Source: JACCZX01 sp963829995 (lineage in GTDB: Bacteria; Pseudomonadota; Gammaproteobacteria; Burkholderiales; Burkholderiaceae_F). From it: DNA of 64,000 nt. The stretch is taken from assembly GCA_963829995.1 (NCBI GenBank), contig CAWHKW010000024.1, positions 1 to 64,000 on the forward strand. The letters are read 5' to 3'. Below are positions 41,523 through 51,413 of the stretch, piece by piece; positions within the stretch are counted from its first letter, which is position 1, and each line of letters starts with the position of its first letter. The translations under genes and the position numbers were made by a program. Below the pieces are notes generated by a model that did not search any database, was not told where the DNA came from, and was given only the letters and a program-made list of their open reading frames with translations.

Positions 41523-43019
41523 CTAACCGCCCAGCGTGCGCGTCACCGCGTTCGCGCACAGCTGCAGCAGATATTGCGGAAGAATGCCAAGGACCAGCAC
41601 CAGCAGGCCATTGACCGACAGCGCCACCCGCATGTCGGTCGGCGCAACGATCGGAATCGCGCTGGCCTCCGGCGTCGGCTCGTCGAAGTACATCGTCTTG
41701 ACGATGCGCAGGTAGTAGAACGCTGCAATCAGCGAAAAGAGCACGGCTATCACAGCCAATGACACCGCCGCGACGGTGGCGCCCTCGCTCAACAATGCCT
41801 GCAGCACCACCAGCTTCGCATAAAAGCCGACCGTCGGCGGAACGCCCGCCAGCGAGAACATCAGCAGCAACATCACGAATGCGTACCACGGGCTGCGCTT
41901 CGCCAGCCCGCGAAAGTCCGAGATCTCTTCTGCTTCGAATCCCTGCCTCGATAGCAGCAGCATGACGCCAAACGTGCCGAGCGAGGTCAGTGCATAGGTG
42001 ATCAGGTAGAACATCGCAGCGCTGTACGAGCCTGCGATCGATGCCCGGTCACCGGCGGCGACGCCCGAGAGCATTGCGAGCAGCACGAAGCCCATCTGCG
42101 CGATGGTCGAATAGGCCAGCATCCGCTTCAGGTTGGTCTGGGCGATCGCCGTCAGATTGCCGAGTACCAGTGAAGCGACAGCCAGCAGCGCGAGAATCTT
42201 CTGCCAGTCGACGGCCAGCGGCAGCAGCCCTTCGACGAGAATGCGGAAGGCAATCGCAAAGATTGCAAGCTCGGGCGCCGAGGCGATCAGCAAAGTGATC
42301 GGAGTCGGTGCGCCTTGATACACATCCGGCGCCCACATGTGAAACGGCACCACGCCGAATTTGAACGCCAGCCCGGCGATCACGAACACAATCCCGAGCA
42401 GCAGCGCAGCGCGGCTGGCAATTTGCCCGCCTGCAACGCGTCGTGCCAGCTCGTCGATTTCGAGTGTGCCCGTGGCGCCGTACAGCATTGACATGCCGTA
42501 GAGCAAAAAACCGGACGCCAGCGATCCCAGCACGAAATACTTCATCGCGGCCTCGCTCGCGCGCGGGTCGTCGCGCCGCAACGCGACCAGCGCATACATC
42601 GAAAGCGACTGCAGCTCGAGGCCGAGGTAGATCACCAGCAGGTTGTTCGCCGAGATCATCAGCATGATCCCGAGCAGCATGAACAGCGTCAGGCTGAACA
42701 GCTCGCCTTTCCAGATGCCGCGCGCGCGTGCATACGATTGAGCGCATATCAGCATGAAGCCGCAGCAGAAGATTGCGAACAGCTTCAGCACGTGGCCCAT
42801 CGGATCTGCGATGTACATCCCGCCAAAACCGACCACGACTTCGTTTCGTGCCAGCGCCAAGCAGACGGCGACTGCAACCAGCCCCAGCGCCAGCAACGTC
42901 ATGCCGTACGTGATGTTGCGCCGCTCATCGGAAACGAACAGATCGACCACCAGCACGATACTGGCCAAGGCGAGCAGCACCATCTCTGGAAGCGCGACGA
43001 TGAGGCCGAGCGAGCTCAT
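41523..43019 (-). CDS. nuoN: NADH-quinone oxidoreductase subunit N
   Basis: Antiporter-like proton-pumping membrane subunit of complex I, 498 residues with about 14 membrane segments. Typical blocks are AKYFVLGSLASGFLLYG near residue 160, FKFGVVPFHMWAPDVYQGAP near 221 with the channel lysine, and NLKRMLAYSTIAQMGFVLLA near 290. The start ATG 43019 directly abuts the nuoM stop. It is intact. Confidence 0.94.
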   Translation of the reverse strand: MSSLGLIVALPEMVLLALASIVLVVDLFVSDERRNITYGMTLLALGLVAVAVCLALARNEVVVGFGGMYIADPMGHVLKLFAIFCCGFMLICAQSYARARGIWKGELFSLTLFMLLGIMLMISANNLLVIYLGLELQSLSMYALVALRRDDPRASEAAMKYFVLGSLASGFLLYGMSMLYGATGTLEIDELARRVAGGQIASRAALLLGIVFVIAGLAFKFGVVPFHMWAPDVYQGAPTPITLLIASAPELAIFAIAFRILVEGLLPLAVDWQKILALLAVASLVLGNLTAIAQTNLKRMLAYSTIAQMGFVLLAMLSGVAAGDRASIAGSYSAAMFYLITYALTSLGTFGVMLLLSRQGFEAEEISDFRGLAKRSPWYAFVMLLLMFSLAGVPPTVGFYAKLVVLQALLSEGATVAAVSLAVIAVLFSLIAAFYYLRIVKTMYFDEPTPEASAIPIVAPTDMRVALSVNGLLVLVLGILPQYLLQLCANAVTRTLGG

Positions 43020-44519
43020 CTACTGAACCGCTCCGGTCGCGAGCGGCAGCTTCGACACCGCAACGTGCTTAAGCAACTGCGTGACCGACGCATCCATCAG
43101 GTCGGTGACCGGCTTCGGATACAGGCCCAGCCACAACACTGCCGCCGCCAGCAGCGTCAGGATCGCGAATTCGCGGCCGTTGACATCGACCAGCCCGGCG
43201 ACATGCTTGTTCGCCACGTCACCGAAGATGACCCGCTTGTACATCCACAGTGAGTACGCGGCGCCCAGCACCAGGGTCGTCCCGGCGATGAGCGCAATCC
43301 AGAAGTTGTACTGAACCGCGCCCAGGATCACCATGAACTCGCCGACGAAGCCGCTGGTCGCAGGCAACCCGGCGTTCGCCATCACGAACAGCATGAAAAA
43401 CGCAGCGAACTTCGGCATCGTGTTGACGACGCCGCCATAGTCGGCGATCTCGCGTGAGTGCATGCGGTCGTACATCACACCGATGCAGAAGAACATCGCG
43501 CCCGAGACGAAGCCGTGCGAGATCATCTGCACGATTCCGCCCGTCATTCCCATCGGGTTGAAGATGAAAAACCCGAGCGTCACAAAACCCATGTGCGCGA
43601 TCGACGAATAGGCAACGAGTTTTTTCATGTCCGACTGCACGAGCGCAACCAGGCCGATGTAAACGACGGCGATCAGCGACAACACGATGATGAACCCTGC
43701 CAGCTCGTGCGAGGCATCGGGAGCAATCGGCAGCGAGAAGCGCAGGAAGCCGTAGGCGCCAAGCTTCAACATGATCGCGGCCAGAATGATCGAGCCGCCG
43801 GTCGGTGCTTCGACGTGGGCATCGGGCAGCCATGTATGCACGGGCCACATCGGCACCTTGACCGCAAACGCCGCGAGGAACGCGACAAAGAGAAACGTCT
43901 GCGCCGTCATGCCAAGACGGACCTGATGCCAATCGAAGATTCCGAAGCGCCCGTCGGATGCGTAGTACAGATAAACGAGCGCGACCAGCATCAGCAACGA
44001 CCCCGCGAACGTGTACAGGAAAAACTTGATCGCTGCGTAGATGCGATTCGCTCCTCCCCAGATGCCGATGATCACGTACATCGGGACCAGCGTGGCCTCG
44101 AAGAAAACGAAGAACAACAAACCGTCCGCGGCCGCGAAAACTCCGACCATCAATCCCGACAGGATCAGGAAGGCGGCGTAGTACTGGGCAACGCGCGTTT
44201 CGATCACCTGCCAGCCTGCGAGCACCACGATCACGGTCATGAACGCAGTCAACAACACGAACCAGATCGAGATGCCATCGACCCCGAGGTGATAGTTGGC
44301 GTTCAGGCGCTCGATCCAGGCCACGTTTTCCACGAACTGCAGCGACGCACTGGAAGCGTCGAAGCCGATGTAAAGCGGAATCGTCACCAGGAAGCTGAGT
44401 ACGCTGCCAATCAGCGCGGTGGCACGAATCACGTCGAGGTTGCGATCGCGGCCAGCCGCCAGGATCGCGACACCAAAGCCGATCGGAATCCAGATCGCGA
44501 GACTGAGCCAGTGGGTCAC
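43020..44519 (-). CDS. nuoM: NADH-quinone oxidoreductase subunit M
   Basis: Second antiporter-like subunit, 499 residues. NYHLGVDGISIWFVLLTAF near residue 75, FFEATLVPMYVIIGIWGG near 140 with the buried Glu, VKVPMWPVHTWLPDAHVEAP near 220 and SDMKKLVAYSSIAHMGFVTL near 300 are the conserved helices and Lys positions. The start is GTG at 44519, 30 bases after the nuoL stop. Confidence 0.94.
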   Translation of the reverse strand: MTHWLSLAIWIPIGFGVAILAAGRDRNLDVIRATALIGSVLSFLVTIPLYIGFDASSASLQFVENVAWIERLNANYHLGVDGISIWFVLLTAFMTVIVVLAGWQVIETRVAQYYAAFLILSGLMVGVFAAADGLLFFVFFEATLVPMYVIIGIWGGANRIYAAIKFFLYTFAGSLLMLVALVYLYYASDGRFGIFDWHQVRLGMTAQTFLFVAFLAAFAVKVPMWPVHTWLPDAHVEAPTGGSIILAAIMLKLGAYGFLRFSLPIAPDASHELAGFIIVLSLIAVVYIGLVALVQSDMKKLVAYSSIAHMGFVTLGFFIFNPMGMTGGIVQMISHGFVSGAMFFCIGVMYDRMHSREIADYGGVVNTMPKFAAFFMLFVMANAGLPATSGFVGEFMVILGAVQYNFWIALIAGTTLVLGAAYSLWMYKRVIFGDVANKHVAGLVDVNGREFAILTLLAAAVLWLGLYPKPVTDLMDASVTQLLKHVAVSKLPLATGAVQ

Positions 44520-44549
44520 GTTCGGCTTTTTATTCTTGTTGGTTTCAGG

Positions 44550-46560
44550 CTAACGCACGACGTTCAGCGTGACGAACAACGTCACCAGAACCAGGATGCC
44601 GACGATCATGCCGAAGGCATAGTGATAGATGTAGCCGGATTGCAGCAGGCGCGAAGCGCCAGCGATCCATCCGACGACCTTCGCGCTGCCATTGACTGCG
44701 ATGCCGTCGATCAATCCGACGTCACCGCCGCGCCATAAGCCGAAGCCGAGCTTGCGCGCTCCGGCAGCGAAGACCACCTCGTTGATGCGATCGAGGTAAT
44801 ACTTGTTATCGAGCAGTCGATGCAAGCCCGCAAACCGCTGCTTCAACGCAGCCGCGAGGTCTGGCCGCTTCAGATACAAAAACCACGCGAGCGCTACACC
44901 TGCGAGGGCGAGATAAGTCGGAGCGGAAACCAGCCCGTGCAGACCCATGGCTACCGCGCTGTGCGCCTCTTTTGCAAGCTGCGCCATTGCAGGGTGTCGC
45001 GCAACGTCGGCAACGATCGAACTCCCGAAGAAATCGCCGCCGAGCATCCACTCGATCGCGACGAAGCCGATCACTACCGACGGAATCGCAAGCAGCACCA
45101 GCGGCACCGTGACGACGCTGGCCGATTCGTGCGGTTCGCCGTGATGCTCGTCACCATGATCGTCGCCGTGCCCGGCGTCGTGCGGCTTTTGATCCCACCG
45201 CGGCTTGCCGTGAAAGACCAGGAAAAACATCCGGAACGAATAGAACGCGGTAATGAACACGCCAATCGTCAGCGCCCAGTACGCGACCGTGGCGCCCCAT
45301 TGCCCCGCGTTCGCTGCCGCGTGGGTCGCGATGATGATCGAGTCTTTCGAATAGAAGCCCGAGAAAAACGGAAAACCGATCAGCGCCAGCGACCCGATCA
45401 GCGACGTAATCCATGTGACCGGCATCCTGTTCCACAGCCCGCCCATGTGTCGGATGTCCTGGTGGTGATGCATGCCGATGATCACCGAGCCGGCGGCCAG
45501 AAACAGCAGCGCCTTGAAAAACGCATGCGTCATCAGATGGAAGATGCCGGCCGCATAGGCCGATGCGCCGAGTGCAACCGTCATATAGCCGAGCTGCGAC
45601 AACGTCGAGTACGCGACGACCCGCTTGATGTCGTTCTGCACGATACCCAGGATGCCCATGAAGAACGCCGTGATCGCGCCGATCACGATGACGAACGACA
45701 GCGCGACGTCCGACAGCTCGAACAGCGGCGACATGCGCGCGACCATGAAGATGCCGGCGGTCACCATGGTCGCGGCGTGAATCAGCGCCGAGATCGGCGT
45801 CGGACCTTCCATCGAGTCCGGCAGCCAAACATGCAGCGGAAACTGCGCGCTCTTGCCCATCGCGCCAATGAACAGGCAGATGCAGATCACCGTCATCAGC
45901 AGCCATGGCGTGCCCGGAATCAGCTCGATCGCACGCTGGGCCATGCCAGGCGCCGCGGCGAAGACCTCGGCATAGTGCAAGGTGCCGAAGTACGCGTACA
46001 CGAGCCCGATGCCGAGCACGAAGCCGAAATCGCCGACCCGATTGACGATGAATGCCTTCAGGTTCGCGTAGATCGCGGTCGGCCGCTCGTACCAGAAGCC
46101 GATCAGCAAATACGACATCAGGCCGACCGCCTCCCATCCGAAGAACAGCTGCAGAAAATTGTTGCTCATCACCAGCATCAGCATGCTGAACGTGAACAGC
46201 GAGATGTACGAGAAGAACCGCTGATAGCCGGGATCGTCGGCCATGTAGCCGATCGTGTAGATGTGCACCATCAGCGACACGAAGGTGACGACGACCATCA
46301 TCAGAGCCGTCAACGGATCGATCAGAAAAGCCGACTTCCAGGTTCAGACCACCGACGACCGCCCACGTGTACACGGTGCCGTCGAAGCGGGTGCCGCCCA
46401 TCACGTCGGAGAGCACCATGAATGACGCGACCGTCGCAATCAGAACGCCGGCGATCGTAATCAGATGCGCGCCGGTGCGGCCGACGACCTTGCCCGCCAG
46501 CCCTGCGATCAGCGCTCCGATAAGCGGTGCCAGCGGCACGAGGAGATAGAGGCCCCGCAC
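44550..46560 (-). CDS. nuoL: NADH-quinone oxidoreductase subunit L, with one frameshift
   Basis: Largest antiporter-like subunit, with the long lateral helix, about 670 residues when joined. The N-terminus (GLYLLVPLAPLIGALIAGL to GLNLEVGF) is in one frame; at 46326-46332 a run of T is one base too long, and LIDPLTALMMVVVTFVSLMV continues in the next frame. Removing one base restores it. MGKSAQFPLHVWLPDSMEGP and KRVVAYSTLSQLGYM are intact further on. The start is GTG at 46560. Damage to nuoL in an otherwise perfect operon favours sequence error. Confidence 0.92.
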
Positions 46561-46566
46561 TATCGT

Positions 46567-46872
46567 TCAGCCCTTAAGCAGATCGAGCTCTTGCACGTCG
46601 ATCGTCGACAGATTGCGGAACAGCACGACCAGAATCGCCAGCCCGATCGCGGACTCGGCGGCAGCGACCGTCAGAATGAAAAACACGAAGACCTGCCCGT
46701 GGTAATCGCCGAGATAGTGCGAGAACGCGACGAAGTTGATGTTGACCGCGAGCAGCATCAGCTCGATCGCCATCAGCAGCACGATCAGGTTCTTGCGATT
46801 CAGGAAAATACCGACGACGCTGATCGCGAACAACAGCGCGCCGACACCCAAATACCAGGACAGCGATACCAC
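46567..46872 (-). CDS. nuoK: NADH-quinone oxidoreductase subunit K
   Basis: Small three-helix subunit of the proton channel, 101 residues. GALLFAISVVGIFLNRKNL near residue 11 and LMAIELMLLAVNINFV near 33, with the conserved Glu, followed by FVFFILTVAAAESAIGLAI, match the family throughout. It starts 10 bases after nuoJ and ends six before nuoL. Confidence 0.95.
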   Translation of the reverse strand: MVSLSWYLGVGALLFAISVVGIFLNRKNLIVLLMAIELMLLAVNINFVAFSHYLGDYHGQVFVFFILTVAAAESAIGLAILVVLFRNLSTIDVQELDLLKG

Positions 46873-46882
46873 GACGCTCCTT

Positions 46883-47500
46883 TTACTTAATTGATTCTTG
46901 TTTGACGCGCTCTTCAGTCGCCATCGTGACCAACCGCACCCGCTCCTCGCTGCGCGCCTGCACCTGCTGCGATGGCTCCTGCTTCTTCGAATCCTTGCGT
47001 CCGCGCAGCGTCAACGCAATCGCCGCAATGATCGCCACCAGCAGAATGACGCCGGCAATCTGCAGCGGGAATACATATTCAGTGAACGTCAGCATGCCCA
47101 ATTCGCGTGTGTTGTCGGCATTCGCAATGCCCGGGCCGGACCGCGTCATGCCCTGCCATTGCGGTTGCGACAACACGAGCCACATTTGCAGCACGATCAA
47201 CGCGGCGACGCCGAACCCCCAAGGCGCGTTGCGCCAGAACCCCTGGCGCAGCTTGTCGATGTTGATGTCGAGCATCATCACGACGAACAGGAAAAGAACC
47301 ATCACGGCACCGACATACACCAGCACCAGCGCGATCGCGAGAAACTCGGCTCGCAGAAGAATCCATAGCGCCGCGGCGGAAAAGAATGCCAGCACCAGAA
47401 ACAGCACCGCGTGCACCGGATTGCGTGCGGTGATCACGCGCAACGCGGCGATCAGCATCACGCCGGCAAACGTCAGGAACAGGGCGGATTGAGCGTCCAT
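46883..47500 (-). CDS. nuoJ: NADH-quinone oxidoreductase subunit J
   Basis: Membrane subunit with five helices, 205 residues. ARNPVHAVLFLVLAFFSAAA near residue 24 and LVYVGAVMVLFLFVVMMLDI near 59, the pi-bulge helix with its Tyr, are conserved. The C-terminal tail is charged and variable. It overlaps the nuoI stop by one base. Confidence 0.94.
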   Translation of the reverse strand: MDAQSALFLTFAGVMLIAALRVITARNPVHAVLFLVLAFFSAAALWILLRAEFLAIALVLVYVGAVMVLFLFVVMMLDINIDKLRQGFWRNAPWGFGVAALIVLQMWLVLSQPQWQGMTRSGPGIANADNTRELGMLTFTEYVFPLQIAGVILLVAIIAAIALTLRGRKDSKKQEPSQQVQARSEERVRLVTMATEERVKQESIK

Positions 47501-47988
47501 CAGCGGAATGCCGCGTCGGCCGTGCGCGCCGCTGCGATTTCCTTTTCATAGCGATCGCCAATCGCCAGCAGCATCGGCTTCGTGTAGTAGAGGTCGCCGC
47601 GCTGCTCGCCGTGGTACTCGAGGATGTGCGTCTCGACGATCGAATCCACCGGGCAGCTCTCTTCGCACAGGCCGCAGAAAATGCACTTGGTCAGATCGAT
47701 GTCGTAACGGGTCGTGCGGCGCGTGCCGTCTTCGCGTTGATCGGATTCGATCGTGATCGCCAGCGCCGGGCACACGGCTTCGCATAACTTGCAGGCAATG
47801 CAGCGCTCTTCACCATTCGGGTAGCGGCGCAGCGCATGCAGACCGCGAAAGCGCGGCGAGATCGGCGTCTTCTCTTCCGGATACCGGATAGTGATCTTGC
47901 GCGAGAACGCATAACGGCCGGTCAGTGCGAGGCCCTTGACCAACTCCCGCAACAGCAGGCTATCGAAAAATTCCCGGACGGCGCCCAT
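47500..47988 (-). CDS. nuoI: NADH-quinone oxidoreductase subunit I
   Basis: Iron-sulfur subunit carrying clusters N6a and N6b. The two ferredoxin motifs are CIACKLCEAVCP near residue 60 and CIFCGLCEESCPVDSIV near 99. It has 162 residues, the usual bacterial length, and ISPRFRGLHALRRYPNGEER before the first motif is typical. It lies three bases after nuoH. Confidence 0.96.
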   Translation of the reverse strand: MGAVREFFDSLLLRELVKGLALTGRYAFSRKITIRYPEEKTPISPRFRGLHALRRYPNGEERCIACKLCEAVCPALAITIESDQREDGTRRTTRYDIDLTKCIFCGLCEESCPVDSIVETHILEYHGEQRGDLYYTKPMLLAIGDRYEKEIAAARTADAAFR

Positions 47989-47991
47989 CGA

Positions 47992-49083
47992 CTATTTGCT
48001 CCAGATGTTCCAGGGCGTTTGCATCCAGACCGCAATCACCACCAGCCACACCAGCGTCAATGGAATGAATATCTTCCAGCCCAGCCGCATGATCTGGTCG
48101 TAGCGATAGCGCGGAAACGACGCGCGGAACCAGATGAATAGCGAGACGACGAAGAAAACTTTCGCAAACAGCCAGAACCAGCCCGAAAGCGAGGCGACCC
48201 AGCTCGGCACGTCGAATCCAAGCAATCGCCCGAGGTCGATCGGCGCCGCCCAGCCGCCGAGGAACATGATCGTGGCGACGGTCGACAGCAGGATCATGTT
48301 CGCGTATTCGGCCAGAAAGAAAATCGCGAAGCTCATGCCCGAGTACTCGACCATGTGGCCAGCGACGATCTCCGATTCGCCTTCGACGACGTCGAAAGGA
48401 TGCCGGTTGGTTTCAGCGATGCTCGACACGACATAGATCACGAACAGCGGCAGCAGTGGCAGCCAATTCCACGACAGGAAGTTCAGCCCCATCGAAGCGA
48501 ACGTGCCGGTGTTCTGCCCCACCACGATCTGCGTCAGGTTCAACGTACCGGCAACCATCAGCACCGTGACCAGCACGAAGCCCATTCCAATCTCGTAACT
48601 GACCATTTGTGCCGCTGCCCGCATGGCCCCGAGAAATGCGTACTTCGAGTTCGACGCCCAGCCCGCGATGATGACGCCGTACACGCCGACCGACGTGATC
48701 GCCATCACGAACAGCAGGCCGGCGTTGATGTCGGCCAGCACGATGCCCGGGCCGAAGGGAATCACTGCCCACGCCGCCAATGCGGGCATCAGAATCACGA
48801 CCGGCGCCAGGAAGAACAGCGACCGATCCGACTGCGACGGCGTGATGATTTCTTTCGTGAGCAGCTTGAATGCATCGGCAATCGGCTGCAGCAGTCCGAG
48901 TGGACCGACCCGGTTGGGACCTAGGCGAATATGGAACCAGCCGATCAGCCGCCGCTCCCACAACGTCAAATATGCGACCAGCCCGAGGATCGGCAGCACG
49001 ATCGCGATAATTTTCGCCAGCGACCATACGACCGGCCAGGCGGCGCCGAGCGTCTGACTACCGTAGGCGGTCAGCGCATCCAT
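47992..49083 (-). CDS. nuoH: NADH-quinone oxidoreductase subunit H
   Basis: Membrane subunit forming the quinone-access channel, 363 residues. RRLIGWFHIRLGPNRVGPLG near residue 48 and SSIAETNRHPFDVVEGESEI near 219, with its acidic quinone-site loop, are diagnostic, as is MVEYSGMSFAIFFLAEY near 245. Its ATG overlaps the nuoG stop as TGATG. Confidence 0.95.
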   Translation of the reverse strand: MDALTAYGSQTLGAAWPVVWSLAKIIAIVLPILGLVAYLTLWERRLIGWFHIRLGPNRVGPLGLLQPIADAFKLLTKEIITPSQSDRSLFFLAPVVILMPALAAWAVIPFGPGIVLADINAGLLFVMAITSVGVYGVIIAGWASNSKYAFLGAMRAAAQMVSYEIGMGFVLVTVLMVAGTLNLTQIVVGQNTGTFASMGLNFLSWNWLPLLPLFVIYVVSSIAETNRHPFDVVEGESEIVAGHMVEYSGMSFAIFFLAEYANMILLSTVATIMFLGGWAAPIDLGRLLGFDVPSWVASLSGWFWLFAKVFFVVSLFIWFRASFPRYRYDQIMRLGWKIFIPLTLVWLVVIAVWMQTPWNIWSK

Positions 49084-51413
49084 CAGGCACGTTCCAGCGT
49101 GATCGGGCCGAACATGGGGCCGAGCGTTGCGGTCGATTCGTGGCCCGCGGATACGAGCACGGCACCTTCGGCGATGCTCTCGTCCAGTGCGACCTCCAGC
49201 AACGCCGATGCGTCGCCCTGCCGCACGCGCACCTTGTCTCCGGCGGCAACACCAAACGACTGCAGCGTTTGCGCGTTCGCACGCGCCTTCGGCGGCCTTG
49301 CCGCGTGGGTTTCCTGCAGCGGCGTCGAGCGGCGCACGATCGCGTCGCTGAAGTAAATCGGAACATCGGCGATTCTTTCCGCTGCGCCTGCGTTGCGCTG
49401 CACGCTCGACGGCTTCGCCGGCGCGATCGAAGTTTCGTTCGACAGCATCGCGTTGACATCGGCCGGCACCGCCTCGCTTCGGACCTGATCGGACGTCTCG
49501 TACTCAAAGCCTTCGAGGTTCAGCAGATTGCCGAGAACGCGCAGCACCTTCCAGCCAGGCCGCGCTTCGCCTGCCGGCCGCACGGTGCCATTGAAACTTT
49601 GCACGCGTCCTTCACAGTTAATGAACGTGCCCGCAGTTTCGGTGAATGGGGCGATCGGCAATATCACGTCCGCGTAGTCGAGTGCGCCGTTGCGATACAC
49701 GGAGCACGCAATCACGGAGTCCGCTGATTGCAGCGCTCGCGCCGTTGCAGCGGGATTGGCAAGGTCGTAGTCGGGCTCGACGTTCCATAGTAGATACGCC
49801 TTGCGCGGTTGCTCGATCATTTCGCGCGCGTTCAAGCCGCCCTGCTTTGCGCCGTGACCTGGAAGCGCACCGACGACATAGCCACCGACCGTATTCGCAG
49901 CCTCGCCCAGTACGCCGAGCGTGGCGCCGGTCGCCTTCGCAATCCACTGTGCCCATGCGCGCAACTGCGTCGCCTCCGGATGCTGTATCGCGGCGTTGCC
50001 AAGCAGGATCGCTTTGCGCTCGCCCGTCAACAGGGTTTTGGCAACCGCCTTGGCTCGATCGCCGGCGGCGACTCCGTCGATCGGCGCACGCTCGCCGCGC
50101 TCACCGGCAACTGCCACTGCGATCTCGCACAGCGCTTGCGCCCACTCGCCCGGTCGGACAATCACCTTGTTTGCGACCGGCATCAGCAGATCGGTGTCGA
50201 CCGCGTGCAGCACGTTCACCTTGCAGCCGCGCTTGGTTGCTGCGCGCAGTCGCGCCGATAGCAGCGGCTGGTCCTGGCGCAAGAACGAGCCGATCAGCAA
50301 CACGCTGTCCAGCTTGCCAACATCGGCGATCTTCATTCCGAGCCAGGGCACGCCATCGACTGAAAGGTCCGACTGGCGCAAGCGGAAATCAATGTTGTCC
50401 GAGCCAAAGGCACGCATGACCTTCGTCAGCAGATGCAACTCTTCCAGCGTGCTACCGGGCCACGCAAGGGCACCGATCGCCGCTGCACCGTGCTCTGCCT
50501 TCACCTGCGTCAGGACCCGTGCCGCATATTCGAGCGCGACGGTCCAATCGACTTCGCTCCATCGACCACCCTGCTTCAGCATCGGCCGGAGCAGGCGATC
50601 AGGCGCATTCAGGCCTTTATAGGAAAACCGATCGCGATCCGACAGCCAACATTCGTTGACCTCTTCATTTTCGAGCGGCAGAACGCGCAGCACTTCGTTG
50701 TTCTTGACCTGCACGATCAGATTCGATCCGAGCGAATCGTGCGGACTGATCGATTTGCGGCGCGACAACTCCCACGAACGCGCCTCGTAGCGGAACGGTT
50801 TGCTGGTCAGCGCGCCCACCGGGCAAATATCGATCATGTTGCCCGACAGTTCCGAGTCGACCGAGCGGCCGACGAAGCTCAGTATCTCTGCGTGTTCGCC
50901 GCGCCCCGCCATGCCGAGTTCCATGACGCCGGCAACTTCCTGACCGAAGCGGACACAGCGCGTGCAGTGAATGCAGCGCATCATCTCCTCGGCAGAAATC
51001 AGCGGCCCCATGCTCTTGTGGAACACCACACGCTTGGGCTCGGTATAGCGGCTCGCCGAGCCGCCGTAGCCGACGGCAAGGTCCTGCAGCTGACACTCAC
51101 CGCCCTGATCGCAAATGGGGCAATCGAGCGGATGGTTGATCAGCAGAAATTCCATCACCGAGCGTTGAGCCTGTTTGGCAAACGCTGACTGCGTGCGCGC
51201 GATCATGCCCTTGGCGACCGGTGTCGCGCACGCGGGCAGCGGTTTCGGAGCCTTCTCGACCTCGACCAGGCACATGCGGCAATTGGCTGCGATGGTGAGC
51301 TTCTTGTGGTAACAGAAGTGAGGGATGTAGATGCCGAGCCTGCTGGCAGCATCCATCAGCATGCTGCCCTCCGGCACCTCGACTTTCCGGCCGTCGATCT
51401 CGACTTCGATCAC
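49083..51413 (-). CDS. nuoG: NADH-quinone oxidoreductase subunit G
   Basis: Large iron-sulfur subunit, 776 residues. The N-terminal region has the 2Fe-2S ligands around IPHFCYHKKLTIAANCRMCL near residue 30, the His/Cys cluster site HPLDCPICDQGGECQLQDLA near 94, and CIHCTRCVRFGQEVAGV near 146; the C-terminal molybdopterin-oxidoreductase-like domain follows. GTG 51413 overlaps the nuoF stop as GTGA. The sequence is continuous and shows no frame break. Confidence 0.95.
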   Translation of the reverse strand: MIEVEIDGRKVEVPEGSMLMDAASRLGIYIPHFCYHKKLTIAANCRMCLVEVEKAPKPLPACATPVAKGMIARTQSAFAKQAQRSVMEFLLINHPLDCPICDQGGECQLQDLAVGYGGSASRYTEPKRVVFHKSMGPLISAEEMMRCIHCTRCVRFGQEVAGVMELGMAGRGEHAEILSFVGRSVDSELSGNMIDICPVGALTSKPFRYEARSWELSRRKSISPHDSLGSNLIVQVKNNEVLRVLPLENEEVNECWLSDRDRFSYKGLNAPDRLLRPMLKQGGRWSEVDWTVALEYAARVLTQVKAEHGAAAIGALAWPGSTLEELHLLTKVMRAFGSDNIDFRLRQSDLSVDGVPWLGMKIADVGKLDSVLLIGSFLRQDQPLLSARLRAATKRGCKVNVLHAVDTDLLMPVANKVIVRPGEWAQALCEIAVAVAGERGERAPIDGVAAGDRAKAVAKTLLTGERKAILLGNAAIQHPEATQLRAWAQWIAKATGATLGVLGEAANTVGGYVVGALPGHGAKQGGLNAREMIEQPRKAYLLWNVEPDYDLANPAATARALQSADSVIACSVYRNGALDYADVILPIAPFTETAGTFINCEGRVQSFNGTVRPAGEARPGWKVLRVLGNLLNLEGFEYETSDQVRSEAVPADVNAMLSNETSIAPAKPSSVQRNAGAAERIADVPIYFSDAIVRRSTPLQETHAARPPKARANAQTLQSFGVAAGDKVRVRQGDASALLEVALDESIAEGAVLVSAGHESTATLGPMFGPITLERA

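Noticed and set aside
44820..46421. Long plus-strand reading frames opposite the nuo operon
   Set aside because: They are Arg/His/Gln-rich antisense shadows of conserved membrane subunits, without start signals or recognisable domains.
49646..50419. Plus-strand ORF of about 257 codons opposite nuoG
   Set aside because: Ser/Arg-rich composition and full overlap with conserved nuoG coding sequence; GC-rich antisense frame.
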